From positions 1-26,284 of the IMG/VR virus record IMGVR_UViG_3300005355_000021: a stretch of DNA of 26,284 nt; one strand, written 5' to 3'. Of the stretch, positions 20,585-26,284 are shown piece by piece (position 1 is the first letter of the stretch; the number at the start of each line of letters is the position of its first letter). The DNA is from a virus. The translations under genes were made by a program, and so were the position numbers. A model generated the notes under the pieces. It was given only the letters and a program-made list of their open reading frames with translations, was not told the DNA's origin and did no database searches.

Positions 20585-20790
20585 AAAACAAGCAATCCGA
20601 ATGCCACTAGAGCCAACGCAAGCCAGGGAAGCGCACCACGGGCGGCCGTAGACCGGTCTGTAGTGCCCGCTGGCGGCCGATCGGTGCTCCGGAGCACTGC
20701 GAGCACTGCCAGCGCCAGGAACACGACAGCGGCAATCAGGAACGACCAATCCGAAAGCAAAGGATGATAATTAACAAGTCCATCACTCAT
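20581..20790 (-). CDS. Small membrane protein with GC-rich insert, possible holin
   Basis: A 69-residue protein starting at ATG 20790 inside the endolysin stop (ATGA). Two hydrophobic segments, about 16-33 (FLIAAVVFLALAVLAVL) and 54-68 (LPWLALALVAFGLLVL), flank a polar stretch RSTDRPPAGTTDRSTAARG. That stretch is encoded by a GC-rich island that includes the exact 20-base repeat also found at 11053. Two membrane spans, small size and place after the amidase fit a class II holin. A pair of such proteins often controls lysis timing in actinophages. Confidence 0.65.
   Translation of the reverse strand: MSDGLVNYHPLLSDWSFLIAAVVFLALAVLAVLRSTDRPPAGTTDRSTAARGALPWLALALVAFGLLVL
20664..20683 (+). repeat. 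20-base repeat, copy 2 (TGCCCGCTGGCGGCCGATCG)
   Basis: Exact copy of 11053-11072. It lies within the segment encoding the polar loop between the two membrane spans of the gene at 20581-20790. The surrounding 20625-20720 is GC-rich relative to flanks. Confidence 0.85.
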
Positions 20791-21809
20791 GGCGCAAAAT
20801 CGCTATCTGTCCAAACATGCAATGAATCCCTAATGTCGGACGGTTTATGCTTAGGGTGCAATCGGTTATTCTTAATACCCGCCAGTAGTACGTTACGGGT
20901 TTCAAAGTTTTCACGCATTATTGCTAAACGTTCTTGTACTGCGGGATCGTCACCATCACCCGTCCATTGCAATTCAATAGACCTATCCTGGCCATCAACA
21001 TAGCCATAGAAAACCGCATTGAATTCTCGGGGATCGGATTGTGACTCAAAGATTCGAATAGCCAAATCATCCTCATTAGGGTGTGGGGGAATCGGTTGAC
21101 TATCGTTAATGAATGCATCAAATCGCCTAACACATTCGTTACGGATATCTTGCCTATCCCAACTGCGGGAACTATTGACAGTAGAAGGAATCCAATTACC
21201 ACCCACATTGTCGGTAGCCGGATCAATCTTCCTATCGGGAGCATAAAAGTTATGGGTAGACAAATCATCGACCCGATTACCAAACCAAAGGTTCATTGCG
21301 ATATTCGTTCGGAACATGGCATTAATTTGTTCCTCTGGCCAGAATTCACCAACGCCATTGTTGCCGCATTCAATACCCAATGCTCGCGTATTCATTCCGT
21401 CGGCCGGAACGGTTCCCCTACTAAACGCAATCGACTTACCTTTTCCGTTTGTATTGGTAGCTCCGGCTGCGACGACCCAAACCGTACCCGTTCTATTGAT
21501 ATACAAATTCGATAACGGAGCATCACCCGAACCAGTAGCAATATAATTCGCATCATTCCAACCATCCGAACTAATGCCGCTAGCGGTATGGTGCCACATT
21601 ACGCATAAAGGCCAATCCGCATAACCACCCGAACTACGTGAACGGGTTTGCCATCCGTCCATTTCGATAACGTCCAAACCAACAAGACGCAAGATATCCG
21701 CCATACCGGTTAACCAAATGGGTCCGGATTTAGGCGCACGTCTTTGGGCGATTAACTCATCCCGCTTATCGTAAACGTCATCGATAGAGAAATCACCGTA
21801 ATCAGACAT
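20787..21809 (-). CDS. Endolysin, N-acetylmuramoyl-L-alanine amidase (PGRP/Amidase_2)
   Basis: A 340-residue protein. Residues about 65-200 form the amidase fold: MWHHTASG (zinc ligand H73 or H74), the AGATNTNGKGKS loop, ALGIECGNNGVGEFW (144-157) and DLSTHNFYAPDRKIDPA (H186, then K194 and D196 for catalysis and zinc binding). It cleaves the bond between muramic acid and the stem peptide. The C-terminal 110 residues (SDPREFNAVFYGYVDGQDRS) look like a separate binding domain, perhaps for the cell wall. No signal peptide is present, so holins must release it. It overlaps the protease stop by eight bases. Confidence 0.88.
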   Translation of the reverse strand: MSDYGDFSIDDVYDKRDELIAQRRAPKSGPIWLTGMADILRLVGLDVIEMDGWQTRSRSSGGYADWPLCVMWHHTASGISSDGWNDANYIATGSGDAPLSNLYINRTGTVWVVAAGATNTNGKGKSIAFSRGTVPADGMNTRALGIECGNNGVGEFWPEEQINAMFRTNIAMNLWFGNRVDDLSTHNFYAPDRKIDPATDNVGGNWIPSTVNSSRSWDRQDIRNECVRRFDAFINDSQPIPPHPNEDDLAIRIFESQSDPREFNAVFYGYVDGQDRSIELQWTGDGDDPAVQERLAIMRENFETRNVLLAGIKNNRLHPKHKPSDIRDSLHVWTDSDFAP

Positions 21810-22392
21810 TGCGTTGACTGGCTAGCCATTCCTTAACGCCATTCAACAAAGGCGTTACCGGTTCGATTTCATTAGATCGAATAGCAAGAATGCCCGCATT
21901 CTCATATGCAGGGGAAGGGGTAGCGGCAACATGAGCAACAAAGACTTGGACACGCTGAACAATCTCATTAACGATTTTGGGTGTTCTAACGTCACGAAAT
22001 GAAATTGACAAACCCGTATGTGATTCGGTAAGAACCGATCTAATCTTTGTAATTCGGGCATCGTCGTAAAGACGAAATGACGCATAAGCGCCGTCATCCT
22101 CATCTCGCAATTCGGTAGCGTGACCAACCATATTGTCAAAGTTATCGTTATGGTCAATCAGTAGTGGGATGAATTGGCCGTTAGCAAACTTGCCGCCCCT
22201 TGCCGAAAAGCCTTGCGCCATTGCAGCAAGTGAATGAGGCAAGAACGTTTCTTGATATCTCACCAATTGATCGGTTTCGGAATCGTATTCAACTACATTC
22301 GCAACTTCGTTATAGGGCACAATGCGGCCGGTAATCGTTCGGCCATCATCTCGCAATTCAAAATCCGCAGACCGAATAAATGTCGATTTCAT
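21802..22392 (-). CDS. Prohead (capsid maturation) protease
   Basis: A 196-residue protease of the HK97 family (S63-type). The fold starts with TITGRIVPYNEVANVVEYDS, has the catalytic His81 in LLIDHNDNF, the nucleophile Ser129 in HTGLSISFRDV, and the acidic partner region near 154-164 (VAHVAATPSPAYENAGI). It removes the capsid delta domain during head maturation. It overlaps the portal stop by four bases and the endolysin start by eight. Confidence 0.9.
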   Translation of the reverse strand: MKSTFIRSADFELRDDGRTITGRIVPYNEVANVVEYDSETDQLVRYQETFLPHSLAAMAQGFSARGGKFANGQFIPLLIDHNDNFDNMVGHATELRDEDDGAYASFRLYDDARITKIRSVLTESHTGLSISFRDVRTPKIVNEIVQRVQVFVAHVAATPSPAYENAGILAIRSNEIEPVTPLLNGVKEWLASQRNV

Positions 22393-23696
22393 ACAATAAC
22401 TCCCGTCAATTCATCAACCGATGAGGGATCATTAGGCGGGAGTCGATTACCCAAACGGATTTCGTCAATCGTCTTTGCCCGGTTACCCTTTTCATCAATC
22501 AAGTTGAATAGAACTTGATCCGTATTAGCTCTCGTCAAATCATCGGGACGGTTGTAATCGTCCCTATTGCATTCAATGCGTGTGCCTCTAGGCAAAAGCC
22601 AATTGGACATTGTGCGATAAACCGTATTGGCGGCCGGTCTAAGTGCGGTTCTCCAATGGAAATCCAGTAGGTTTACGCTATTTGAATAGGTCAATCCATC
22701 CGGTTGCGGCAAACCAACAAGATAGGGAGGAACGCCTAGTGCGGCCGCAATTCGGGTTTCATCGAAAATGCGTTGCTCTAGCATCATCATTTCCCTAGGG
22801 GAAATGGTCAAGGTTTCCAAATCCAATGTTCCGCTTAGAACGGCCGGAGCACCTTGACGATTGCGAGCACCTTCAATCCACGCATTCTGTAAATCTTTGG
22901 ATTCCTTGCCGTTTAGCTTTCGTTGGCTCTTGAGAATTGCCCACGGAATGCCGCCCCTTGTTGCGAGATCGGAATTCATCCGTTCCAATGCGGCCGCCGA
23001 AAGAATAGATTTACTTGCCCATTCCAAAGGTCCAATGCCACGCAAGTTAGTTGGCATCGTTTGATATTTGATATGGCAAACGTCATTCGGGTCAAGGATT
23101 ACGTTACCCAAACGGTATTCCTTTTCGCCATCACTCAATTCAATATTGACCAATTGCGGATTAAGAACTACGAACCGAGCAACCGAACCAATACCGTTTG
23201 GTCCTAAACCATCCTTATACCGACCGGTAGCCCATAGGATTACTTCACCCATAGCGAAATACGTATTAAAGATTTGTTTCGCTACTTCGATCCAATCCGA
23301 ATACAAACTAGGTTCAGGATTGTTAGACCATTCAGGCAAACCAATAACGTTCACGCCTTTAATGCCGTAAATCGGGAATGACGCCAATTCCCTTGTATTT
23401 AGATCAATGCAAGTCCAAAGGGTCGAAACCAATTTCTGCGGAAATGGATTACCATCCCATAAAGGCGTTTCCCATCCGATCGGCCATCCCGCCCATGCTT
23501 GAACATCGGGCATATGGCCAGACGATTCCAATTGGTTAGCGGGATACATCGTATGAGTATCGCCAAAACCCGGATCAACATTAGGACCGACGGAACCAAT
23601 AGGCGGATTGCTATTCGGCAAATTGTCCCTAGGAATAGCCCTATTTCTATAGTCACGAATGACGATTAGGGAATTAGCGTCGGGCACGAAAAGCAC
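22389..23696 (-). CDS. Portal protein
   Basis: A 435-residue HK97-type portal. The core has QAWAGWPIGWETPLWDGNPF, the LWTCIDLNTRELASFPIYGI helix, WIEVAKQIFNTYFAMGEVIL, DVCHIKYQTMPTNLRGIGPL and the clip/wing segment AALGVPPYLVGLPQPDGLTY. It forms the dodecameric ring through which DNA passes. The annotated start is GTG at 23696, but that codon falls within the -10 element proposed for its promoter, so the in-frame GTG at 23687, seven bases beyond the -10, is an equally likely leaderless start. First gene of the leftward late operon. Confidence 0.92.
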   Translation of the reverse strand: MLFVPDANSLIVIRDYRNRAIPRDNLPNSNPPIGSVGPNVDPGFGDTHTMYPANQLESSGHMPDVQAWAGWPIGWETPLWDGNPFPQKLVSTLWTCIDLNTRELASFPIYGIKGVNVIGLPEWSNNPEPSLYSDWIEVAKQIFNTYFAMGEVILWATGRYKDGLGPNGIGSVARFVVLNPQLVNIELSDGEKEYRLGNVILDPNDVCHIKYQTMPTNLRGIGPLEWASKSILSAAALERMNSDLATRGGIPWAILKSQRKLNGKESKDLQNAWIEGARNRQGAPAVLSGTLDLETLTISPREMMMLEQRIFDETRIAAALGVPPYLVGLPQPDGLTYSNSVNLLDFHWRTALRPAANTVYRTMSNWLLPRGTRIECNRDDYNRPDDLTRANTDQVLFNLIDEKGNRAKTIDEIRLGNRLPPNDPSSVDELTGVIV

Positions 23697-23743
23697 TATG
23701 ACACATATTGACCATTATGGTCAATCGGTAGTTAACTGCCGAC
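23695..23743. promoter_or_regulatory. Divergent late promoters sharing a palindrome
   Basis: The plus strand has TTGACC (23708-23713) and TTAACT (23732-23737) 18 bases apart, ending six bases before the HNH ATG. The minus strand has TTGACC (23724-23719) and CATAGT (23700-23695), also 18 bases apart, ending seven bases before GTG 23687 of the portal gene. The two -35 elements overlap in a perfect palindrome, and neither gene has a ribosome-binding site, so leaderless divergent transcription fits. Confidence 0.5.
23707..23725. promoter_or_regulatory. Perfect 19-bp palindrome (ATTGACCATTATGGTCAAT)
   Basis: Fully symmetric around 23716. It contains both -35 hexamers of the divergent promoters, so one bound dimer would control packaging and structural genes together. 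Its TTGAC half-site also appears in the operators near 6700 and 8975, but with different spacing (7 instead of 4 bases). Confidence 0.7.
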
Positions 23744-24010
23744 ATGCCCGCCGTTCGATATCAAAAGCATTTAGACGATCCCGCCTATAAGGCTTATCGC
23801 AAATGGCTAAAAGAGAACGAAATCCAATGTTGGGAATTGGATTGCGTCAATCGGGCATTCACTCCGGATCATTGCCCACCCATTTCGGAGTTTCCTGATC
23901 CGTCCCTATGGGTCGGGACATTCAAACCGCATTGCCGTTATCACAGTAATCGGCAGGGGGCAATGCAACGTTGGAAGCGACATAATCCGCCTAAGTCAAG
24001 GGAATGGTAA
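23744..24010 (+). CDS. HNH endonuclease-like protein upstream of terminase
   Basis: An 88-residue protein with the HNH pattern: CWELDC (about 30-35), the AFTPDHCPPISEF core (DH near 42-43) and a final FKPHCRYHSNRQG segment (HCxxHSNRQG). HNH proteins next to terminases take part in the specific cutting or packaging of cos phages, together with the large terminase. It overlaps the large terminase start (TAATG). No ribosome-binding site is seen; a leaderless start fits the divergent promoter. Confidence 0.8.
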   Translation: MPAVRYQKHLDDPAYKAYRKWLKENEIQCWELDCVNRAFTPDHCPPISEFPDPSLWVGTFKPHCRYHSNRQGAMQRWKRHNPPKSREW

Positions 24011-25488
24011 TGGAAACAATTGCGGCAGCACCACGCATTGCAACAATCGTAGATCCCAATAAACCGAATCTAGGTTGGTATTTCGATGAGATGAGCAACG
24101 AATTAGGTTTCGAACCGTACGCATGGCAATCGATGGTTAATAGCGTCGGGACAATGCTTTCACCTAGGGAAACGGAATTCCCTGGCCAATCGAAACTCAA
24201 ATATCATTCATCTCATGTTGGGGTAATGGTCGGTCGGCAATCCGGTAAAACCAAATGGGCAGCCGCCAGGGTAACCGGTCAAGCATTGCTCACATATCGA
24301 ACCGATATTGCCGAATCCGTTGGATTGAAATACATCATTCCTCAACAGATTGTCTATACCGCTCAGAGACGGGTTACAGCGGTTGAAAGATGGAAAGAGC
24401 ATTGCGGAATCATTCTAGATTCGCCATTGGGTCGGTATGTAGAACATATGGCCGGGCAAACCGGGCACGAATGCCTAACCTTTACTAACGGATCAACCTA
24501 TAAGCCAGTAACGCCTACAAAGAATGCCGCTAGAGGAATGACGGCGGATTTGGTGATTGTTGATGAGGCTTTGACTCACGCACTTTGGCTATTGGGTACA
24601 TTGCGTCCAATCATGGCGCAAAGGGATTCCGCTAACGGTTGTATTGGTGGGCAATTCGTCGTCATCTCCAATGCCGGTAATGATGATTCCGAACTACTTA
24701 ACCATTTGCAGGAACTAGGGCATCGTGCCGTTAAAGCAAATGATGATTCTAGGGTTTGGCTCGAATGGTCGATGAATCCCGGTAGTGATCCGTTAGCAGA
24801 ATCAACATGGCTAGAGACAATGCCAACGTTGAATCAACCTAACGGCATTTCCCTAGGGTTTATGCGTGAGGAAATCCAATCAATGAGATTGGGGGACTTT
24901 ATGCGTGAGTATCTTTGCCATAAGACAAACGACGGTTCCGATAGGGTTATCGATTTCGATCAATGGCAATCGCTTTACCGTGACGACATTTGGTTGCCCA
25001 ATGATCCGGTAATTGCTATCGATGTTAGTTGGGATAGACAACGGGCGGCAATTGTCGGTTGTAGTGCGGTAGGCGAATATCTACCCATTGAAGTGATTGA
25101 AGCAAACGAAGGTGTGGATTGGATTGTTGATAGAACAATCGATATTGCCGAAAGGCGTGGTTGTCCGGTCGTTATCGATACGGGCGGACCAGCGGCATCA
25201 ATGGTGATGATTCTAGAAAACAGGGGAATTGAGGTTATTCCTTATGCCGCTAAAGATGTTGCTAATGCGGCCGGTTGCTTTTATGACAACGTGAGAGCAA
25301 AGCGAATCACGCACCTAAATGACTATCGATTGAATGATGCGATTAAAGGTGCAACCAAACGGCCAATTGGCGAACGTTGGGGATTCAACCGTAAAGGCAA
25401 TGTTGATATCTCACCATTGGTTGCCGCTTCGTTTGCCGTCTACGCAATCGAATCCGGTCGATACGATAAGCCGGTTCTATTCACGTAA
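24010..25488 (+). CDS. terL: Large terminase subunit
   Basis: A 492-residue TerL. The ATPase has Walker A VGRQSGKT (74-81), Walker B LVIVDEA (181-187) and a coupling-type SNAGNDDSELLNHL segment. The nuclease domain starts at VIAIDVSWDRQ (acidic residue near 337) and continues with CPVVIDTGGPA and the final KGNVDISPLVAASFAVYAIE helix. It drives genome packaging and cuts the concatemer. ATG 24010 is preferred over 24004 because AAGGG lies seven bases upstream. No small terminase is identifiable nearby, and the gene is read opposite to the portal operon, both unusual. Confidence 0.93.
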   Translation: METIAAAPRIATIVDPNKPNLGWYFDEMSNELGFEPYAWQSMVNSVGTMLSPRETEFPGQSKLKYHSSHVGVMVGRQSGKTKWAAARVTGQALLTYRTDIAESVGLKYIIPQQIVYTAQRRVTAVERWKEHCGIILDSPLGRYVEHMAGQTGHECLTFTNGSTYKPVTPTKNAARGMTADLVIVDEALTHALWLLGTLRPIMAQRDSANGCIGGQFVVISNAGNDDSELLNHLQELGHRAVKANDDSRVWLEWSMNPGSDPLAESTWLETMPTLNQPNGISLGFMREEIQSMRLGDFMREYLCHKTNDGSDRVIDFDQWQSLYRDDIWLPNDPVIAIDVSWDRQRAAIVGCSAVGEYLPIEVIEANEGVDWIVDRTIDIAERRGCPVVIDTGGPAASMVMILENRGIEVIPYAAKDVANAAGCFYDNVRAKRITHLNDYRLNDAIKGATKRPIGERWGFNRKGNVDISPLVAASFAVYAIESGRYDKPVLFT

Positions 25489-25496
25489 GCAATCGG

Positions 25497-25532
25497 CGTT
25501 TATAGGGTTCTTAGCTCAAAAGGCTATAAACG
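25497..25532. other. Inverted repeat after the large terminase
   Basis: CGTTTATAG (25497-25505) and CTATAAACG (25524-25532) form a perfect 9-bp stem with an 18-base loop, eight bases after the terminase stop. No U-run follows, so it is a poor intrinsic terminator; processing or attenuation are possible. Confidence 0.5.
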
Positions 25533-25649
25533 GGCGCTAGGGGCGCTACGTGCCGTTCTAAGCCTCTCGGCGGCCGCCGCTAGGCGGCAACGCCGACCGG
25601 AAAGCGCTAACGGCCCTTAGACGGCAACGTGGGCGGAGCTAGGCGGCCG
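25533..25649. other. GC-rich intergenic island
   Basis: No gene is supported. The stretch is rich in GCGGCCGC-, CTAGG- and GCGGCAACG-type words (for example CGGCGGCCGCCGCTAGGCGG near 25570), the same vocabulary as the islands at 4.35, 9.0, 11.0 and 20.65 kb. It separates the converging terminase and membrane-protein genes. Confidence 0.5.
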
Positions 25650-25769
25650 CTACCGGGCAAACCATCTTGCGAACCGGTCGATGAGCCAGGCAAGGGCAAC
25701 AATCGGCAACCAAAGTAGTAAGCCAACGAAGCACATAAGCGCCAAACGTTTACGGGTTAGAGTTTCCAC
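25650..25769 (-). CDS. Tiny single-span membrane protein
   Basis: A 39-residue protein from the GTG at 25769 (METLTRKRLALM, then CFVGLLLWLPIVALAWLIDR and FARWFAR), overlapping the end of the lysozyme-fold gene by 13 bases. The layout is a basic N-terminus, one hydrophobic span rich in Leu, Trp and Val, and a basic amphipathic end. An in-frame ATG at 25736 could start a shorter form. The stop lies inside the GC-rich island. Pairing with a secreted peptidoglycan enzyme suggests a holin- or spanin-like membrane partner; this is inferred from position. Confidence 0.5.
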   Translation of the reverse strand: METLTRKRLALMCFVGLLLWLPIVALAWLIDRFARWFAR

Positions 25770-26221
25770 GGTCCATATCCATCATATTCGTATAGGGTAG
25801 TTGCGGCACGGATATTGAATTCCGGTAGTTGAAGCTTTCCAATAGAGCATGATTCACCTAGTTGCTTCTGAATGTATGGGCAATTGCTAGGCATAATCTG
25901 TAGCAAACCGGTAGAACCAGAATGCTTATTCCGCACCCTGGGTTCACATCTTGATTCTCTATACATGATGCGGGACATACGTTCAACGTTCCAACCTACT
26001 CGAGCATAACTCGATAACAAACCCTCTGCCCCAATACAGCGGCCATTAGCACTATCATTTGTAAAACCATAGTCAACGGTAGTAGTCGTTAGTGGGGGAT
26101 CAATCCGCACGGCAGGTTCGTCGGCAATAGCGGGATAATTCAACGGTTCCGCTAATGGGGGCGCTTCGAATATCGGCGGGAATAGGGGCAGAATAGTAGC
26201 GAATAGCAAGCGATTAAGCAT
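25757..26221 (-). CDS. Secreted lysozyme-fold/SLT transglycosylase-like protein
   Basis: A 154-residue protein with an N-terminal hydrophobic signal segment (about 3-19, RLLFATILPLFPPIF) and a Pro-rich linker to about residue 50. The catalytic domain follows: MYRESRCEP (probable catalytic E89), KHSGSTGLLQIMPSNCPYI (100-117) and a final YDGYGPWKL, the ES...GLLQ...Y-GYGPW pattern of soluble lytic transglycosylases. Four Cys (62, 92, 114, 125) may form disulphides, which fits export. It should cut peptidoglycan glycan strands from outside the membrane, either for lysis or to remodel the wall. Separate from the endolysin at 20787-21809. Confidence 0.78.
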   Translation of the reverse strand: MLNRLLFATILPLFPPIFEAPPLAEPLNYPAIADEPAVRIDPPLTTTTVDYGFTNDSANGRCIGAEGLLSSYARVGWNVERMSRIMYRESRCEPRVRNKHSGSTGLLQIMPSNCPYIQKQLGESCSIGKLQLPEFNIRAATTLYEYDGYGPWKL

Positions 26222-26284
26222 AATCCAATCCTAAACTTCGATAAACTTTATATAAACCAGACCAATCGGGGGCGAAAACGCCGA
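26222..26284 (-). promoter_or_regulatory. AT-rich region upstream of the lysozyme-fold gene
   Basis: On the minus strand TATAAA within TTTATATAAAG resembles a -10 element with a weak TTTTCG -35 about 18 bases upstream, and TTAGGATTGG precedes the ATG at 26221 as a possible ribosome-binding site. The minus-strand frame from the window edge is open for 17 codons to a TAG that overlaps this binding site; if the two window ends are contiguous, it would be the end of the gene at 1-234 and the promoter reading would be doubtful. Confidence 0.35.

Noticed and set aside
20345-20749. Longer form of the second membrane protein starting at 20749
   Set aside because: Its first 55 residues simply read the upstream membrane-protein gene in another frame and are rich in Cys, Arg and Gly from the GC-rich island. 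The GTG at 20584 overlapping the upstream stop is the better start.
25497-25545. tRNA-like look of the segment after the terminase (TTAGCTCAAAAGGCTA)
   Set aside because: It shows only a single 9-bp stem; no T-arm GGTTCGAATC-type sequence or anticodon arm follows.
1-26284. CRISPR arrays, tRNA or rRNA genes, insertion sequences
   Set aside because: No regularly spaced direct repeats, no cloverleaf patterns and no transposase genes were seen on either strand.

Overview
The window reads as most or all of a small temperate siphophage, or its integrated prophage. There are no host-like genes, and each core phage module occurs once: replication and recombination, immunity, integration, tail, head, packaging and lysis. 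The host is probably an actinomycete (Actinomycetota). This is inferred from the Lsr2-like protein, the actinophage-type small zinc-ribbon proteins, the SLT/PGRP lysis enzymes and the apparent leaderless promoters. Coding DNA is of middling GC, but several short islands (about 4.35-4.45, 9.0-9.1, 10.96-11.2, 20.63-20.72 and 25.53-25.66 kb) are much GC-richer and share repeated words.

Layout. From 6603 down to 1, a leftward early operon of tightly overlapping genes encodes an excisionase/MerR-type HTH protein, RusA resolvase, several small zinc-ribbon proteins, a RecB/Cas4-like PD-(D/E)XK nuclease, an SSB-like protein, two HTH proteins, a RecA-fold ATPase, a small membrane protein and a zinc protein cut by the window edge. 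A divergent control region (6604-6726) separates it from a rightward operon (6727-8526): XRE-type repressor, coiled-coil protein, zinc-ribbon protein, Lsr2-dimerisation-like protein and a basic possible winged-helix protein, closed by a strong bidirectional terminator. A lone leftward gene (8587-8952) has a promoter carrying an operator almost identical to one in the repressor promoter. A large serine integrase (9415-10899) follows, preceded by a zinc protein and followed by a terminator and a GC-rich intergenic region with an attP-like imperfect palindrome.

From 23696 down to 11202 runs the leftward late operon. In transcription order it holds portal, prohead protease, amidase endolysin, two small membrane proteins, HK97-type major capsid, a PKD-like decoration protein, head-tail connector, tail terminator candidate, major tail protein, tail-assembly chaperone with a -1 frameshift extension, a small structural protein, tape measure, a large minor tail protein with lectin-like modules, two related small tail proteins and a conserved small protein. 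The lysis genes sit unusually between protease and capsid. The HNH protein and large terminase are transcribed rightward, divergently from the portal, across a perfect 19-bp palindrome. At the right end a leftward secreted lysozyme-fold protein overlaps a tiny membrane protein.

Most notable points: a shared operator built into the -35/-10 spacer of two promoters; a palindromic divergent late promoter with likely leaderless starts; four genes riding on the repressor transcript, one of them Lsr2-like without its DNA-binding half; GC-rich repeat islands found both between genes and inside two coding linkers; and a reading frame that continues across the two window ends, suggesting a circular or permuted genome of about 26 kb. 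All function calls come from reading the sequence by eye; no database search was run.
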